Assembly (NCBI RefSeq): GCF_000471905.2
Contig: NW_006497083.1
Coordinates: 1,874,492 to 1,938,491, forward strand
DNA length: 64,000 nucleotides
Direction: 5' to 3'
Origin: Amborella trichopoda
Lineage: Eukaryota > Streptophyta > Magnoliopsida > Amborellales > Amborellaceae
Below, one piece after another: positions 31,912-43,990 of the stretch. The translations under genes and the position numbers were made by a program. Numbering within the stretch: position 1 is the first letter of the stretch; every line of letters begins with the position of its first letter. The notes beneath the pieces were generated by a model that did no database searches, was not told the origin of the DNA, and saw only the letters and a program-made list of their open reading frames with translations.

Positions 31912-33380
31912 CAGACTATCGACCCTCCTCCCCTCGATAAAGAGGAGATAGACGAAGTCCTGAAGTTTTTAGAAGACGGCAGCCAAGCCACGGTTGATGA
32001 CTTAGAAAAAATAAATTTGGGGTATGAAGCCAACCCAGAACCTTTTTTTATCTCAGCCATCATGCCCCTTTAAGAAAAGAAGGAAAACACAAAATTCTTG
32101 AGGGCTAATCGAGACGTGTTTGCTTGGTATTATCAAGAAATGCCAGGTCTCGATCCCTGGATAGCAGTCCATAAATTAGGGATTGATCCCTCATCCAAAC
32201 CCATTAAGCAAAAATTGTGGAGGTTCAAAGCAAACCTAGAAATCCAAATCGAAGCAGAGGTCAACAAGCTTAAGGCTTCACATTTCATTTGAAAAGTCAA
32301 ATTCCCAAAATGGTTGGCTAATGTCGTACCAGTCAAGAAGAAAAATGGACAAATCAGGTTCTGTATTGACTTCTGTGATTTGAATTCAGCTTATCCCAAA
32401 GATGATTTCCCACTCCCCTTCACAAAGTTGCTGATCAACTCTATCGCCAACTGTTATGCTTTCTCGTTCATGGATGGTTATTCTAGCTACAACCAAATAA
32501 GGATGGCCCCAAAAGACAAAAAGTCCACAGCTTTCCTAACTCCGAATGTGGTCTTTTATTACACGGTGATGCCCTTCAGCCTCAAAAATGCTGGAGCCAC
32601 CTATCAAAGGGCCATGACCACTGTATTCAAAGACATGTTCCATGAGGAGGTGGAATGCTACGTAGATGACCTTGTGGTCAAGTCTGACAAAAGAAGCAAT
32701 CACATAAAAATTTGGGAAGAGTCTTCAAAAGACTCCACCTCCATCAGCTCAAAATGAAGCCCTTAAAGTGTTCCTTTGGTGTACAATTTGGGAAATTCTT
32801 GGGGTTCATTGTCAAGTATCGCGCCTTGAAAATAGACCTATTAAGATTAAATCCATTTAGGAATGCCACCGCCGAGAAATTTGGGGGAGCTCAGATCTCT
32901 TCAAGGTCAGCTGGCCTAGGTCCATCTCTAATCTATCAGGGCAATGTCAGCCCTTCTCCCACCTCTTGAAGAAAGAGGCACCCTTCGAATGGGATGAGGC
33001 ATGTCAAATGGGCTTTGACGATATAAAAAATTATTTGCTGAATCCCCCATTTTTTTCTGCTCCAATTCCGGGCAGGCCCCCCATTCTATACGTGACGGCG
33101 CTCAACTAGTCACTTGGAGCGCTGCTAGCCCAAAACAATGACGAGGGAAAAGAAACGGTTCTGTAGTACTAGAGTCGGAGGATGCAAGGGGTTGAGGAAA
33201 ACTGCTCACCAATAGAAAAGATGCATCTAGCCCTCATATTTGAGGTATAGAAGCTCCGGCTCTATCTGCTCGCTCACCCAGTTCAAATCATCTCGCGAGC
33301 AGTCCCGATAAAATACCTCTGTCGTGCCCCTGTTTGTTGGGTCGACTCACAAAATGGTCATTACTTCTCATGTAGTTCGA
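31912..33380 (+). pseudogene. G2 reverse transcriptase
   Basis: Copies element RNA into DNA. Blocks in order: VFAWYYQEMPGLDP, one TGA inside HFI-KVKFPKW, LANVVPVKKKNGQIRF, FCDLNSAYPKDDFP, FSFMDGYSSYNQI (first catalytic Asp present), MPFSLKNAGATYQRAM, YVDDLVVKS (YVDD present), then after a frameshift near 32715 MKPLKCSFGVQFGKFLGFIV, and the thumb/RNase H-adjacent part to about 33380 with several stops. Active-site residues survive although the frame does not. Confidence 0.88.
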
Positions 33381-33384
33381 CATC

Positions 33385-33780
33385 ATGTATATACCACAAA
33401 AAGCTGTCAAAGGCCAAGCCCTTGTAGACTTTCTAGCCGCGTATCCTCTGCCAGCTGGTACCCCCTTGATCGATGATCTACCAGACGAAGAAGTCTTCCA
33501 TGCCAAAGTCTCTGGCGGATGGAAGATGCATTTTGAAGGGGCATTCCAGTCTGGAAAAGGAGGTGCGGGTGTAGTGTTCTCTACCCCTCGTGATGGCCTC
33601 CTTCCTCTATCCTTCTCCCTCCCGAGGATAGAATCGCATAATGAGGCCGACTATCAAGCACTCATCATAGGCTTGGTGATCGCCTCCCATATGGACCTGA
33701 AGTGTTTGGATGTTTACGGAGACTCAAAATTGGTAATTAGACAGCTCAAAGGGTATACAACTTAACGAAAGAAAATATAA
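33385..33780 (+). pseudogene. G2 RNase H
   Basis: Removes the RNA strand during reverse transcription. It begins MYIPQKAVKGQALVDFLA, then GWKMHFEGAFQSGKGGAG, LSFSLPRIESHNEADYQAL and VYGDSKLVIRQLKG. The first catalytic Asp (usual YFDGA) is Glu here. The last Asp in GDSKLV remains. The frame ends at a TAA where the C-terminal half should continue; that part is degraded up to about 34150. Confidence 0.8.
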
Positions 33781-34199
33781 AATCCTACTTCAATACTGCC
33801 AAGTCATTGATGGCCGAATTAGAAGGTTACTGTTGAGCACGTATCGAGGAGGCTTAATGAACAAGCTAATGTGCTCACCTATTAGCAGCAGCTATTCAAA
33901 TGTCGCTAAAATGGGCCACACCGGTATGGGTAGCAGAATGGAGATGCACTGAGATCATTAAAAAGCTCGACGAAAAAGGTGAGGAACAACAATCCAAATG
34001 ATGCCCTTCTGAAATAGATAGCATTGATGCTGAAGACTCGCAAACTTCATGCTAGACACCAAAATCCCTCATGATCAAAGAGGAAAAAGAAGGTGAAAAA
34101 GAATCGGCAGCATTAGACTACACATGCACAGAAATAAAGCCGGCAATCGACTGGCGTGTCCCAATCAAAGATTACCTTCAGCATAACCGACTCCCTGAA

Positions 34200-35412
34200 G
34201 ATCCTATTTAGAGAAACAGAATTGGAAGGTCAGCCACACGATATGCGTGTCGTGATGACACCCTGTTATGAACTTCCTACAATGACATGCTGCTCAGATG
34301 CATCGGTCAAGAAGAGGCCAACCGCGTGCTCAAAGAAGATCATTCTAGAGTTTGCAAAATGCATCAGTCTGGTTTTAAGTTGTACAACAAGATCATCAGA
34401 ATAGGCTACTACTGGCCTACCATGAATACTGACTCCCTCATGTTCGCAAAAAGCTATCCAGTATGACAAATTCATTCAAGTTTCATTCACCAACCTCTAG
34501 AACCTCTTCACCCAATGGTGGCATCTTGGCCTTTCGCTCAGTAAGACATTGACATTGTAGGTCCTATCGACCCACCTTCTTTCTCGGGGCACGTATTCAT
34601 ACTTTTCACCACAGATTACTTCTCTAAATGGGCCGAAGTAGTCCCCCTCATGAAAGTCCCCGAGCTTGCAATGGCCAACATCGTGCACCACCATATCACA
34701 TACAAATCTGGCATGCCTGATCGAATCATTTCTGTTAACGGCCCCCAATTTCGAAGTAGTCAGATTGAAAAACTGGCTGATCAGTTCCGGTTTACATGGA
34801 AATACTCAACCATGTATCACCCAAGAACAAATGGCTTGGTCGAAGCCTTTAACAAAACTCTTTGCAATGAATTGAGAAAGTCTGTCTCTGATGTCAAAAG
34901 AGATTAGCATAAAAATCTCTCTAAAATTCTATGGGCTTACTGCATCACAACCTGTGGCCCAACTCAATCGACCCCTTACTCTCTGGTTTATGGAGGTGAA
35001 GTTGTGTTGCCTCTAGAGATTCAATTACCTTCCCTCAGGATAGCCCTCCACTACGGAATTACGGATGAGGAACGGGCTAACCTTCGCTATCAAGAACTAG
35101 ACACACTTGATGAAAAGAGGTTGCAAGCACAACAAAGCCTTGAGATTTACAAGAATCATATGCGTGGGCCTTTGACAAATCAACCAAAATAAGATCGTTC
35201 GTGAAAGGGGAACTGGTCTTAGTAGTAAGGAGACCTATCGTCACTCATTGTCGAACTAAAGGAAATTCGAACCAAAATGGGAAAGCCCATTTGTGGTGAA
35301 AAAGGCCTTTCCCAATGGTGTCTACGTGCTAGTCTATTCTATAGGACAAGAGGCCATGCCACTAGTCAACAGGAGATATTTGAAACATATTACCCCTAAG
35401 AAAAAGGTCTAA
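34200..35412 (+). pseudogene. G2 integrase
   Basis: Blocks in order: LLRCIGQEEANRVLKED, GYYWPTMNTDS, IHQPLEPLHPMVASWPF, DIDIVGPIDPPSFSGH (first Asp present, preceded by a stop), DYFSKWAEVVPL, IISVNGPQFRS, YHPRTNGLVEAFNKTL (Glu present), then PYSLVYGGEVVLPLEIQLPS and the C-terminal SFVKGELVLVVRRPI domain. The second catalytic Asp (SDNGPQF) is Val here, so the enzyme is dead even apart from its stops and frame changes. Confidence 0.88.
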
Positions 35413-35510
35413 GCTACACGACTGCTAAACTATTAGTGCATGTCCAAGTGGTACGATGGTAAAACACCACCAACCATGGTCACGGAGGTACGAAAAGAAA
35501 GACTTACAGG

Positions 35511-35921
35511 TTACAAGAGCAGAAGTTTTCCTCTCAAAAGCTGAGCTTTACAGTAGCTACTACTAGGGGCCTCACGGTTAACACATCTTCTTACTTCGGC
35601 TATACCCTCTTCAAGGTCTTTCAAAGCCACAAGGTTGTCCAAGTATTCCTCATGGCATTCATCCAGCTTGGCGCACTTCTTACTAAATTCAAGAAATAAA
35701 GTGCTTATGTCCAACATTAGGGTCATCAGCTCAGAGAATCAAGCAGTACTGAAAGACGCAAGGTGAGAGTTTCGATGAAATACTTTGCCTTTCACACGAG
35801 CAAAATTGGGTTCCAAGGCCCTTAGCTGCACATAGCTTTCCCCATCATGGAGTCGGGTGACGACTTCTTGCTCTTACACAGATCTTTCCCCATCAGGAGG
35901 AGTAGAGCTTGCACTCGCCAT
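35511..35921 (-). pseudogene. Antisense ORF in G2, coiled-coil-like
   Basis: Minus strand, opposite to G2. The Met at 35921 (MASASSTPPDGERSV) is followed by one frame to 35511 with two internal stops (first at 35874-35876). The tail (FSKKCAKLDECHEEYLDNLVALKDLEEGIAEV) is charged with heptad-like spacing. It lies just downstream of integrase, where Tat-lineage elements sometimes carry antisense ORFs. Family not recognised. Confidence 0.4.
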
Positions 35922-37046
35922 TGCTGTTGAATGGCATTCAAAAAAAAGAAGGCAAAGAAAACTACCCCTGCGTGCCCCTTTTATAACTGAAGAAAGGATA
36001 GTGTATCACGTAAAACCCAACGGGTGGATATGTGGCCCAGTCAGGAAGAAGTGCGAACGACACGCGAAGTGAAAACATTGTGTGGATCAGAGGTACGAAA
36101 GTATGAAGGGAACATGAAGCGATGTGTCACACGAGCGAAAGATCGCGCTCCGTCTCAAGGAAGTGCAAGTGACACAAGAAAAACGCCCCACAATCCCAAT
36201 GCAGTTGAACATAAAAACACTACGCGAACTCGTCACTCGACACACGACTGCTCCGTGCACATGTTACTGTTCGCCAAAAACACTGTACAGACCCCTTCTT
36301 CAGCGCAAACACCATGACCCTCTCATCAGCCGGCGCACACAACCCTTTCCCCCAATAGTGCATGTGTCTCTGTCCGCTCAAAACAATGCGCCCAATTGCA
36401 CCAACAACACCACTCGTCTCAAGTAAGCAAAACTCCCTCTCAACCCACAAAAACTTGGATCTCCCCTAAGGTTCAGTCCACACTAGTGCATCACTACACC
36501 GGATAGACAGACAATATATCTTTTCCTGCACTATCCATACACACAGGACCCTCGCTAGTCCAGTGCCCAAAAAAAAAAAGAGTAGGGTCTTCGCAAAACC
36601 AAGAAATGGCACGCACTCTAAGAGCTCGAATGAAAACCTGAAAAGGCATTTGAACCATTTAAGCCAAGTGGTCCGCACACCCCTTCGAGGCAAAACAAGT
36701 GTCTTAGTCCATTCCTTATCCCCGCCGTCAAGAAAGGGTAAAAACCCAAGCACAGAAAGAAAAGAAAATGAGAGCAAACCATAGAGAAGAAAGATTCAAA
36801 CTAAGAAGAAAGATTTTATTTCTTAAACAAAGAAGCGATTACAAAGCTGCGGTTATAACAAGTCTATAACTCCTAAAAAGAAAGAAAATGTATGAAGATT
36901 CGTTTTGAAATAAGTCTCTCGCTCAGAGACATTATCTCCAAATCCACCGCCACCTTCTAGAAAACAGTTGTGTCTTCCAAGATGACTGGTCATTCTTTTC
37001 CAAAAAAGGGACCATAGAACGAATGAAAATACCCTCTTTCTCCATT
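35922..37046. other. G2 non-coding region after integrase
   Basis: Stop-rich in the sense direction. Antisense reading fragments exist (36466-37155) but none is convincing alone. No sense gene. Confidence 0.4.
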
Positions 37047-37508
37047 TCACCCTTGAGTGAAGGCAAAGAACCAAGAGGTAGTTAGGGGAGCTGCAATAAG
37101 CGAAAAGCCAAACAGGAAATTTCGTACTTGACATATTGGCAGCCCACCCAAACATCGAATGTTGAAGTGGACCAAGTCATCCATCCAGTCAAACATCTTG
37201 AAGAAGATAATGGGAAAGTGAAGACCATCATAAGACATCAGAGCCTTACGCACATCCTTGGACCTTGCTCTCAAGATCTCAAGCAAACAGTTGGGATCTG
37301 AAGGCACGAACCCACCGTCCAACATGGGTCCATCAACACTTTGGTAAGGCCGAACATCTTCACCCAAGAGCGCAGTACTCGAACGCACTTCAAGATGTGA
37401 GACCCGAAGGCCAGCCTCATCAAAAGGCATGGCATTCCAAACGAAACCTCTCAAAGAAAGGAACAAGAAATAAAAGAAGCTGCTCGATATAGAAGGAGTT
37501 GCCTTCAT
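37047..37508 (-). CDS. Antisense ORF in G2, 153 residues, unknown family
   Basis: A continuous minus-strand ORF opposite to G2, starting MKATPSISSSFF. It has an amphipathic region (LLEILRARSKDVRKALMSY) and a hydrophobic, Trp/Phe-rich end (KMFDWMDDLV, SLIAAPLTTSWFFAF). Intact length in an otherwise stop-riddled element is notable. It could be an exon of a larger antisense gene together with the ORF at 35511-35921. I cannot name the family. Confidence 0.4.
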   Translation of the reverse strand: MKATPSISSSFFYFLFLSLRGFVWNAMPFDEAGLRVSHLEVRSSTALLGEDVRPYQSVDGPMLDGGFVPSDPNCLLEILRARSKDVRKALMSYDGLHFPIIFFKMFDWMDDLVHFNIRCLGGLPICQVRNFLFGFSLIAAPLTTSWFFAFTQG

Positions 37509-38127
37509 TCTCTCTTGGCTTAAGCCTTTTTTCTAAATTCCATGGGCCCGTCACAAAAGCGCTTTGCTTTGAAAAAAGCGTTTCTTCTCAACCAACAGAC
37601 ACGTGTCGTCACGATAGCACCTCGATCAACTATCAGTCAAGTTCCTCATTGCCTCGGGTCCCAGGCATCATTTTCGAAGGTCACTGGTCAAATCTTCCAC
37701 CGTCTCGCCTCCCAGGCGTTAATTTCGATGGATTACCAGAAAATCTTCTGCCTTCCTAATGATGTCTCCCAAAAAGTAGATTGTTCGTCATCAAAATGAC
37801 CCGCCTTCCCAGGCAACGTCTTGTCCGTATGTGGATGCATCACACCTCACGAAGTCCCACTTCAACAATCACCGCTCATACGCTCCGCGAGCACAAAGCC
37901 ACACTTCTACCCCCTGGCATCTTATCCACGATGTTTACTGCTCCAGTGAGCACCACCCAAAAGCAAGACCCCTCTAAAGAGATATGAATAAAAAGAAAAT
38001 TGGGCGTGGTGAAAACCTGTAAAGGGCACCATGAGTAAAAATGACAAGTGAGCATGGCCATGAAGCCATTAGTAAAAGTGTCCTGAAAACAAGAAAATTG
38101 GGCATGACAAAAGCGTGCAAGGGCGTA
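37509..38127. other. G2 non-coding flank left of G3
   Basis: No gene. The last bases GCGTA (38123-38127) are the left target duplication of G3. Confidence 0.5.
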
Positions 38128-38964
38128 TGGTTAGGTGCCTGAATCTCGCCCTCCTGATCAGGATGATCGGGTGGCACTTGTCTCGAGTTTCAAGGAGACC
38201 CAGGACTTGAGATTGCTCTCTCGGGAACCTTGCTCAAGAACAAGGGCAGGTGGACCAACCGATGAGACAGGAATTTAAGGTGGGTTTGGGAATTACTCAG
38301 GCTGGCTCTCATGGGCGCCCTCTTAGATCACGAAGAAAGTCCCCCCAGTCATAAACCAGGTTCGGAATCGCCTCCCTTAGTATGTATTCTCCTGTTTTCT
38401 GCAATCACACACCTATGAAAAATGTTATAAGACATATGGGTCAACAGACCTCACCTTGCCTTTGAGTGAATGTACACAAGCGTGCACATTCAAAAAGAAG
38501 AAGAGAAGAAAGATGGAGGTGAGAAGAATTTGACCAGGCGGGGAGAACAACACAGTGACTAATCTGGTAGGCAATTGGCCTGACGTGGCAATAAAACGGG
38601 CTAAGTAACTCAGACCGGCTCAACATAATTACTACTAGACGTCAATACCAATACTAACTAGCTAGACACGATGGTTAGTCTGTCGTGGCAATAAAGCAGG
38701 CACAGTAATTTTGACACAACAACATTACGGCTAGACGACAGAACTATCATGGAAGGCTAATCTCGACCCCTCTTAATCAAACGAAAGAATAACAAAAAGA
38801 ATAGAAATCATAGAGAAAGAATAAGAATAAGAAGTACGATAAGAGAAGAAGAAGAGAATAGAACCAATGAGAGGAAGTGAAAGAAAGGAGGAGAATGGTG
38901 TGAGCGAAAAGGGAAGGAAGGGGTAAAGACAGACACGGACGGCAATAAGAGGAGGAGAAAGAAA

Positions 38965-39370
38965 ACTTAATCGGCGATGTATCCCCGCCGGCTATGACAT
39001 GTAGGGAGAAGAAGGAAAAGGCACAGGTGGCAAAGTGCTTCCGCCGACTGTGGCAGAAGGAAGGAGAGAGGAGACATAGGCGGCGTTAGGCCTTCGCCTG
39101 TCCTTGCGGGAAAAGAGGCATAAGAAGACATAGGTGACGGTAAGCCTTCACCGACTGTGTTAGATAAAGAAGAGAGAGAGGGCATAGGTGACACTAAGCA
39201 TTGCCGACTGTTTTAGAAGGAGAGATAGGACACAGGCGACGCTAAGCATCACCGGCTGTGTTAAGAGAAGCAGAGGGATATGACCCAGGCGGTGCTAAGC
39301 ATTGCTGGTTGTGTTAGGAGAAGATGAGGGATAGGACACAGGCAACGCTAAGCATCACCAGCTGTGTTAG
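38965..39370. repeat. Tandem hairpin array in G3 3' LTR
   Basis: About seven imperfect units of roughly 50-60 bp, each with ACACAGGCGRCGCTAAGCAT followed by CRCCGGCTGTGTTAG. The two halves are partly complementary (CACAGGCGG / CCGGCTGTG), so each unit can fold. The same array is in the other LTR. Confidence 0.75.
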
Positions 39371-39640
39371 GAAAATAAGAGAGAGAAAGAGATATAGAGA
39401 CAAGAAAAGAGAGAAAAAGAGAGATAGAGATGATAAGAAGAGAGAGAAAGAGAGATAGAGATAAGAATAAGAGAGAGAAAGAGAAAGAGGAGAGGAGAGA
39501 CATAAAGAGAGAAAGAGAGAAAAGAGGAGAGGAGAGAGAAAGAGGGGAGGAAGAGAGAAAGAGCGAGAGGAGAGAGAAAGAGAGAGAGAGAAGAGGAGAG
39601 GAGAGGAGAGAGAAAGAGGGGAGGAGAGAAATTTACCTTA
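39366..39640. repeat. GA-rich microsatellite in G3 3' LTR
   Basis: Long GAGAGAAAGAGAGATAGAGA-type purine run directly after the hairpin array. The matching tract in the other LTR is at 54440-54672. On the element's own strand it is a pyrimidine tract just downstream of the TATA region. Confidence 0.85.
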
Positions 39641-40718
39641 TTGCGGGGCACCAACCCTTTTCTTCTCTCTCCTCTCTCTCTCCAAGACACACCCACCAAC
39701 TCGAGCAAAAATTGAAAGTTTATTGAATGATCGAAAGTTGAACCGAAGGTCCATTACAATTTAGCGTTGCATGTTTATATAGAATTGGGCCCAAACATGA
39801 GTGAACGCCCAAAAACTACCTAGAATAAAAGATAATTCCAATTTAATTGAATTAAAAGAAATTCTAAAAATGGGTGCAAAAAGATCATTTTGCCCCTGCC
39901 TAACAATGTGTGGAATTTCAAAACAGTCAATGTTGATGCCCGAGAACTTGCGTGATCTTCCATGACTGATCCGAGGTTGCTCTGCTGCCCATTTGATCGA
40001 AAGATGATTGTATTCTTGTGAGGCTCGGCATGGCAATCGATTGATACCAATTTCGAGCCATGAATCATGTTCTTAAGCCATGATCATGAAACTTGAAATT
40101 TACTTGAATCTTGAAAACTTTAGATCGATTGTGTGTTCATTTGTTGATGTTTTTCTTCAGTTTCTTCGATGAATCACACTGAGCATGCCATAATGATCAC
40201 GTTGTAGCAAATGCAGCTCAATTTCGTATCCAGATGAAGATTTCGTCATCTTGAGCTTTTGGCCAGAATCTTGAAATCCGGTGGCCAAAGTTTATAGCAG
40301 CTTAGATGCCTTCATGTGTGAAATCCAACTATTCATCGTATACAGGGGTCTGAACAAAGATAGTTTCAGACCTCACGCACATATTGTAATTGGTTTCATG
40401 CCGATCGGGTATGCGAACGTCGTGATTTGGCTGCTGGAGTGAGGCGTGCTGCTGCTGAATTTTCATCAACTTTCTTCACGGATCAGCAACTTCTCTCTAG
40501 TTTTTCTCCTTGCTCGGGCATCATCACGGGGCATACCATATATCGAAACGTTCGTCTTGAAGACACGAACATGGTCACAAAATTTGAGATCGATCTGAAT
40601 TGGAACGAGTGAGATATGGGCTCTGAAAGTCACTGCCTATGACTATAAAAACAACCACCTTTAATGGGATTTTGGTGTCAGGTGTCCACACAAGAATAGT
40701 GTGCGGCCTACCCATTTT

Positions 40719-40738
40719 NNNNNNNNNNNNNNNNNNNN
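40719..40738. other. Assembly gap (20 N)
   Basis: Gap inside G3 3' LTR. Comparison with 55735-55805 in the 5' LTR shows that more than 20 bases are missing, so the gap size is nominal. Confidence 0.95.
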
Positions 40739-40982
40739 ACTATGCCAGATCTAATGGTGGTGATCCCACAACAATTTAAAGTACCAAAAATATAGTTATA
40801 GTTACGTGGTCCATTTCACGATGACACTTGACAAGTGGCCTTTTGGAGTGCTAATGAAGATCTTAACCAGTTCTAGAGAAATTATGAGACTTTCAAAATT
40901 TCCACTGTTTTGTAGGCTTTGTTGACTTGCTTCTTCTTTATTCCGCATCAGGGACCAAGGTGCTGAAAAATACGTTCAAACA

Positions 40983-40994
40983 GCTTGCCCCTCC
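40983..40994 (-). promoter_or_regulatory. G3 polypurine tract
   Basis: GGAGGGGCAAGC on the minus strand directly before the LTR start TGTTTGAACG. The preceding GAAGCACAACATTC is also seen before the G2 3' LTR (GAAGCACAACATCC, about 57047), showing the two elements are relatives. Confidence 0.8.
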
Positions 40995-41395
40995 GAATGT
41001 TGTGCTTCGAGAGAAGAGAGAAGAACAACATTCGTAAATTTTCCTTCGGCTTTATTACTTTTTTCTTCCTAGCCATAGGACCACGTGAACACCGAGGAGA
41101 TTCATGTAATGGTGCAACTAGGATGCTCAGATGTAGGGATGCATTGTTCACAGGTCCGTCCGTGGAGAGTTTAGGGGGAGTGGAGACCATTTTTTAGGGA
41201 TCTTATCGAAGTCCTCACCCTCATGTGGACTGTTTGTGATTCTGAAGCTGAGGAATTTGCACAGACCTCGTCAGTCAGAATCAGGTCAGGCCTGTCTCGC
41301 AATTGAGTGTCGTGTCAAAAGTCATTGTTCCCATTTGTTTTGGGTTTCTTTGTCTTGGATAGACAATAAAAGAGAATTTGGTCGACACTCATCTG

Positions 41396-41905
41396 CATCG
41401 TGCATCAGTTATTCCATGGCGAGTAGGGTACCTCAGTTTATCGAGGTGACCAGCTTTGGGTATAACCCCTACCCACTGATGTGCGGCTACGACAATCAAG
41501 ATCCCTCTTCTTTGAAAGACGCATCAAGCGTGATCCCACTCCAAAGTCATGGTTAATTCCTTGACGAGTAGGGTACCTAAGTTTATCGAGGTGACCAGCT
41601 TTAGATATTACCCCTACCCACTGCTAGCAGGTCATTACGTAGCAAGTCCAAGGTCATGGCTGACTTAGCCTTCTTGGGGCATCTTTTGGTTTGTCAGAAT
41701 GATTTCCTTGTATGTTTGTTCTCGGTGGTTTGCTGAAGAGCCTTTTGTTGGAGCTCGTCTGTGTCGTGCACCAGTTATTCCTTGGTGGGTAGGGTACCTC
41801 AGTTCATCGAGGTAACCTGCTTTGGATATAACCCTTACCCACTGCTAGCAGGTTGTTACATAGCAGGTCCAAAGTCATGGCTGACTAAGCCTTCTCAAGG
41901 CGTTT
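41396..41905. repeat. Three long direct repeats in the G3 tail
   Basis: GAGTAGGGTACCTCAGTTTA then TCGAGGTGACCAGCTTTGG and ACCCCTACCCACTG recur at about 41420, 41565 and 41790, the second and third followed by a shared GCTAGCAGG...CATGGCTGACT. Non-coding, between integrase and the 3' LTR. Confidence 0.75.
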
Positions 41906-42459
41906 CCAGAATCTTGGAGTGTGTTTCGTAACCTCTTGGGAATGATGCTCTTTCTTCATGATACTTGTCTTGCTTTCTCGACGAATCTTCTGTCCTTCAA
42001 GTCCTTCTTGGCGAATGGCCTTAGGCTGTAGGAATCTTTTCCTTGAAGCTCGTATTTTTTGGGTCCTGGTATTGTGACACTAGGGATTTTTCTTTTTGAG
42101 TGTGGGCTAAAGCCGCCTGTTGAGGCGAGTGCTGCATCAACCTGTTTATTTGTCCAAGTGTCCTTTGTTGATTTTCACTTGAACTTGGGAACGGACGTCG
42201 TAGAGACGGTTTTCACCAACTTCCTTTTATTTGAGGCTCTTTTACCCATGACCTTTTAGCCATGTCCACCCTTATTCTTCCATTTTTACTCACGATGCCC
42301 TTTTCGGGTTTTCACTGTGCCCAGTTTTTATCCATGAAACTCTTTTACTCATGGTTTCGTGACCAAGCACATTCGTCATTTTTACTTATGGTGTTCCTTT
42401 ATTAAGGTATACACCATGCCCGTTATTTCATTTTTTTTGTGAAGGCGTGTTTAAGGTCA

Positions 42460-43250
42460 TGCCTCCAAAACCTGTGAAAAGCCTTTTAACGTCATGCGGC
42501 CAGGACATACACTACAATTTAAGGTCATATAGCTGGACTGTAATGGAAATGGATAGCAGTCTATAGGGGCCATGGCGTGAGTACAGTAGTGGTTCTAGCT
42601 CACTTTTGGGGAGATGGCACGAGGCTACCTATGAAAGATGGATGATGTATAAAAGGTGGGTGAAAAATGGTGACCCACTAGCTTACGACCAATATAGGCG
42701 GCGGGATGGTTCACCGTTTTGTGAGCACAAGTGAGGCTCACTACGGAATGATGGAGGATGATGAAATGAATGGGCTCACTAGGAAGGTAGTGAAGATGGT
42801 GCACGCACACGAACGGGTTGGTTAGGGAAGATGTGCGTGAAAATGCAAGTAAAAGGTGTAAGCACTTATGTGTAGGGGCGAGTTTAAGGACATGCCTTCA
42901 GGACCTATGTAGAGAAGTTTATTGTCATGCGGCCAGGACGTGCACTATGGTTTTAGGGTCATATAGCTTGGACCGTGGTTATACAATTTAAAGTCATGCA
43001 ACTAGGACCATGTAGTTTAAGGTCGCACAACTAGACCTCCGGTACAGTTTATGGTCGTATAGTTTGGACTATGCAGTTTTAGGGTCATGCACCTAAACCA
43101 AAGCTGTGCAGTTTAAGGTCATGCAGCGCGGACCAAAGTTGTGTATTTTAAGCTCATGCAAGGCGGACCGAAGCTGTGCAGTTTAAGGTCATGCAGTGCA
43201 GACCGAAGCTATGCAGTTTAAGGTCATGCAGCACGGACCGAGTTGTGGGT
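42460..43250. repeat. 35-bp tandem repeat in the G3 tail
   Basis: Units built on GTGCAGTTTAAGGTCATGCA then GCGCGGACCGAAGCT. The regular block has starts at 43105, 43141, 43175 and 43211. More diverged units extend left (42460-42550, 42880-43100). Confidence 0.8.
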
Positions 43251-43719
43251 TGACATGTAGGTGAAAATCCATAGGGGATAGGTCTGTGAACACCAATCTG
43301 ACTCCCAGAGGATAAAATAATTAAAACCAGCAAGAGGTTCAGATGGGAAGGCCGACTTCATTAGGAAAAAGGGGACAAATGTGGGTCTTTTATATCCTCG
43401 AGGACAGAATAATTAGGTGTGAAGCAGATCCAATGGGGCTTGCAGCAGTAAAAATGACCCTAACTCCACTGGGGATAATAATCTGCAGTATGAGTATGAC
43501 TCTCCTTTTGGGGATGAGAAGTCACAGCCTAAGTTTGAATGACCTGGGTACCACTTTGCTGGGGATAATAGGTCACAGTCAAGGTACAACTTCACTGAGG
43601 ATAACAGTAATAGGACACACCCGGCTTTGGCCTAAAATGTGCGAGAATAAATTGTTTAAAACACAGCATGCGGTAGGTGCAACAACCATTATATCTTGAA
43701 CACTCAGCCGGCGTTGGGT

Positions 43720-43990
43720 TGTTGAAAACGTAGTCGGCGCTGAGGACAACCCGTGCTATGTCTTGAACACAGCCGGCGTTGAGTCACTGAGCACACAGCT
43801 AGTGATGAAGTCATCAGCAACACAGACGGCGTTGAGTCTCTGAGCACATAGCCATCGCTGAAGTCACCAACAACACAGGCGGAGCTGAAGTCTCTGAGAA
43901 CACAGCACACAGATGGTGCTAAGTCTCCGAGAACACAGGCGGCGCTAAAGTCACCAACAACACTGGCGACTCTGAGTCTTTTCGATAAAA
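43720..43990. repeat. 27-bp tandem repeat in the G3 tail
   Basis: About nine units of ACACAGRCGGCGYTGAGTCT followed by CTGAGC or ACCAACA. The ACACAGGCGGCGCTAA core is the same as in the LTR hairpin array, so the LTR and internal repeats share an origin. A few further units are near 44735-44840. Confidence 0.75.

Larger units (their letters stand above)
38128..40982 (-). repeat. G3 3' LTR (2855 bp)
   Basis: Partner of 53217-56026 along its whole length. It carries, in plus order, a TGGTTAGGTGCC terminus, an array of hairpin units (38965-39370), a GA-rich tract (39366-39640) and a TATA region (minus TATATAAAC near 39775). It contains the 20-N gap, opposite which the other LTR has roughly 65-70 bp more sequence. 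Confidence 0.92.

Noticed and set aside
39430-39726. REKERE-type ORFs on both strands of the GA tract
   Set aside because: Simple-repeat artefact, repeated in the other LTR at 54421-54790.
42460-43990. Regular spaced repeats as a CRISPR array
   Set aside because: These are tandem units without unique spacers, inside a plant retrotransposon.
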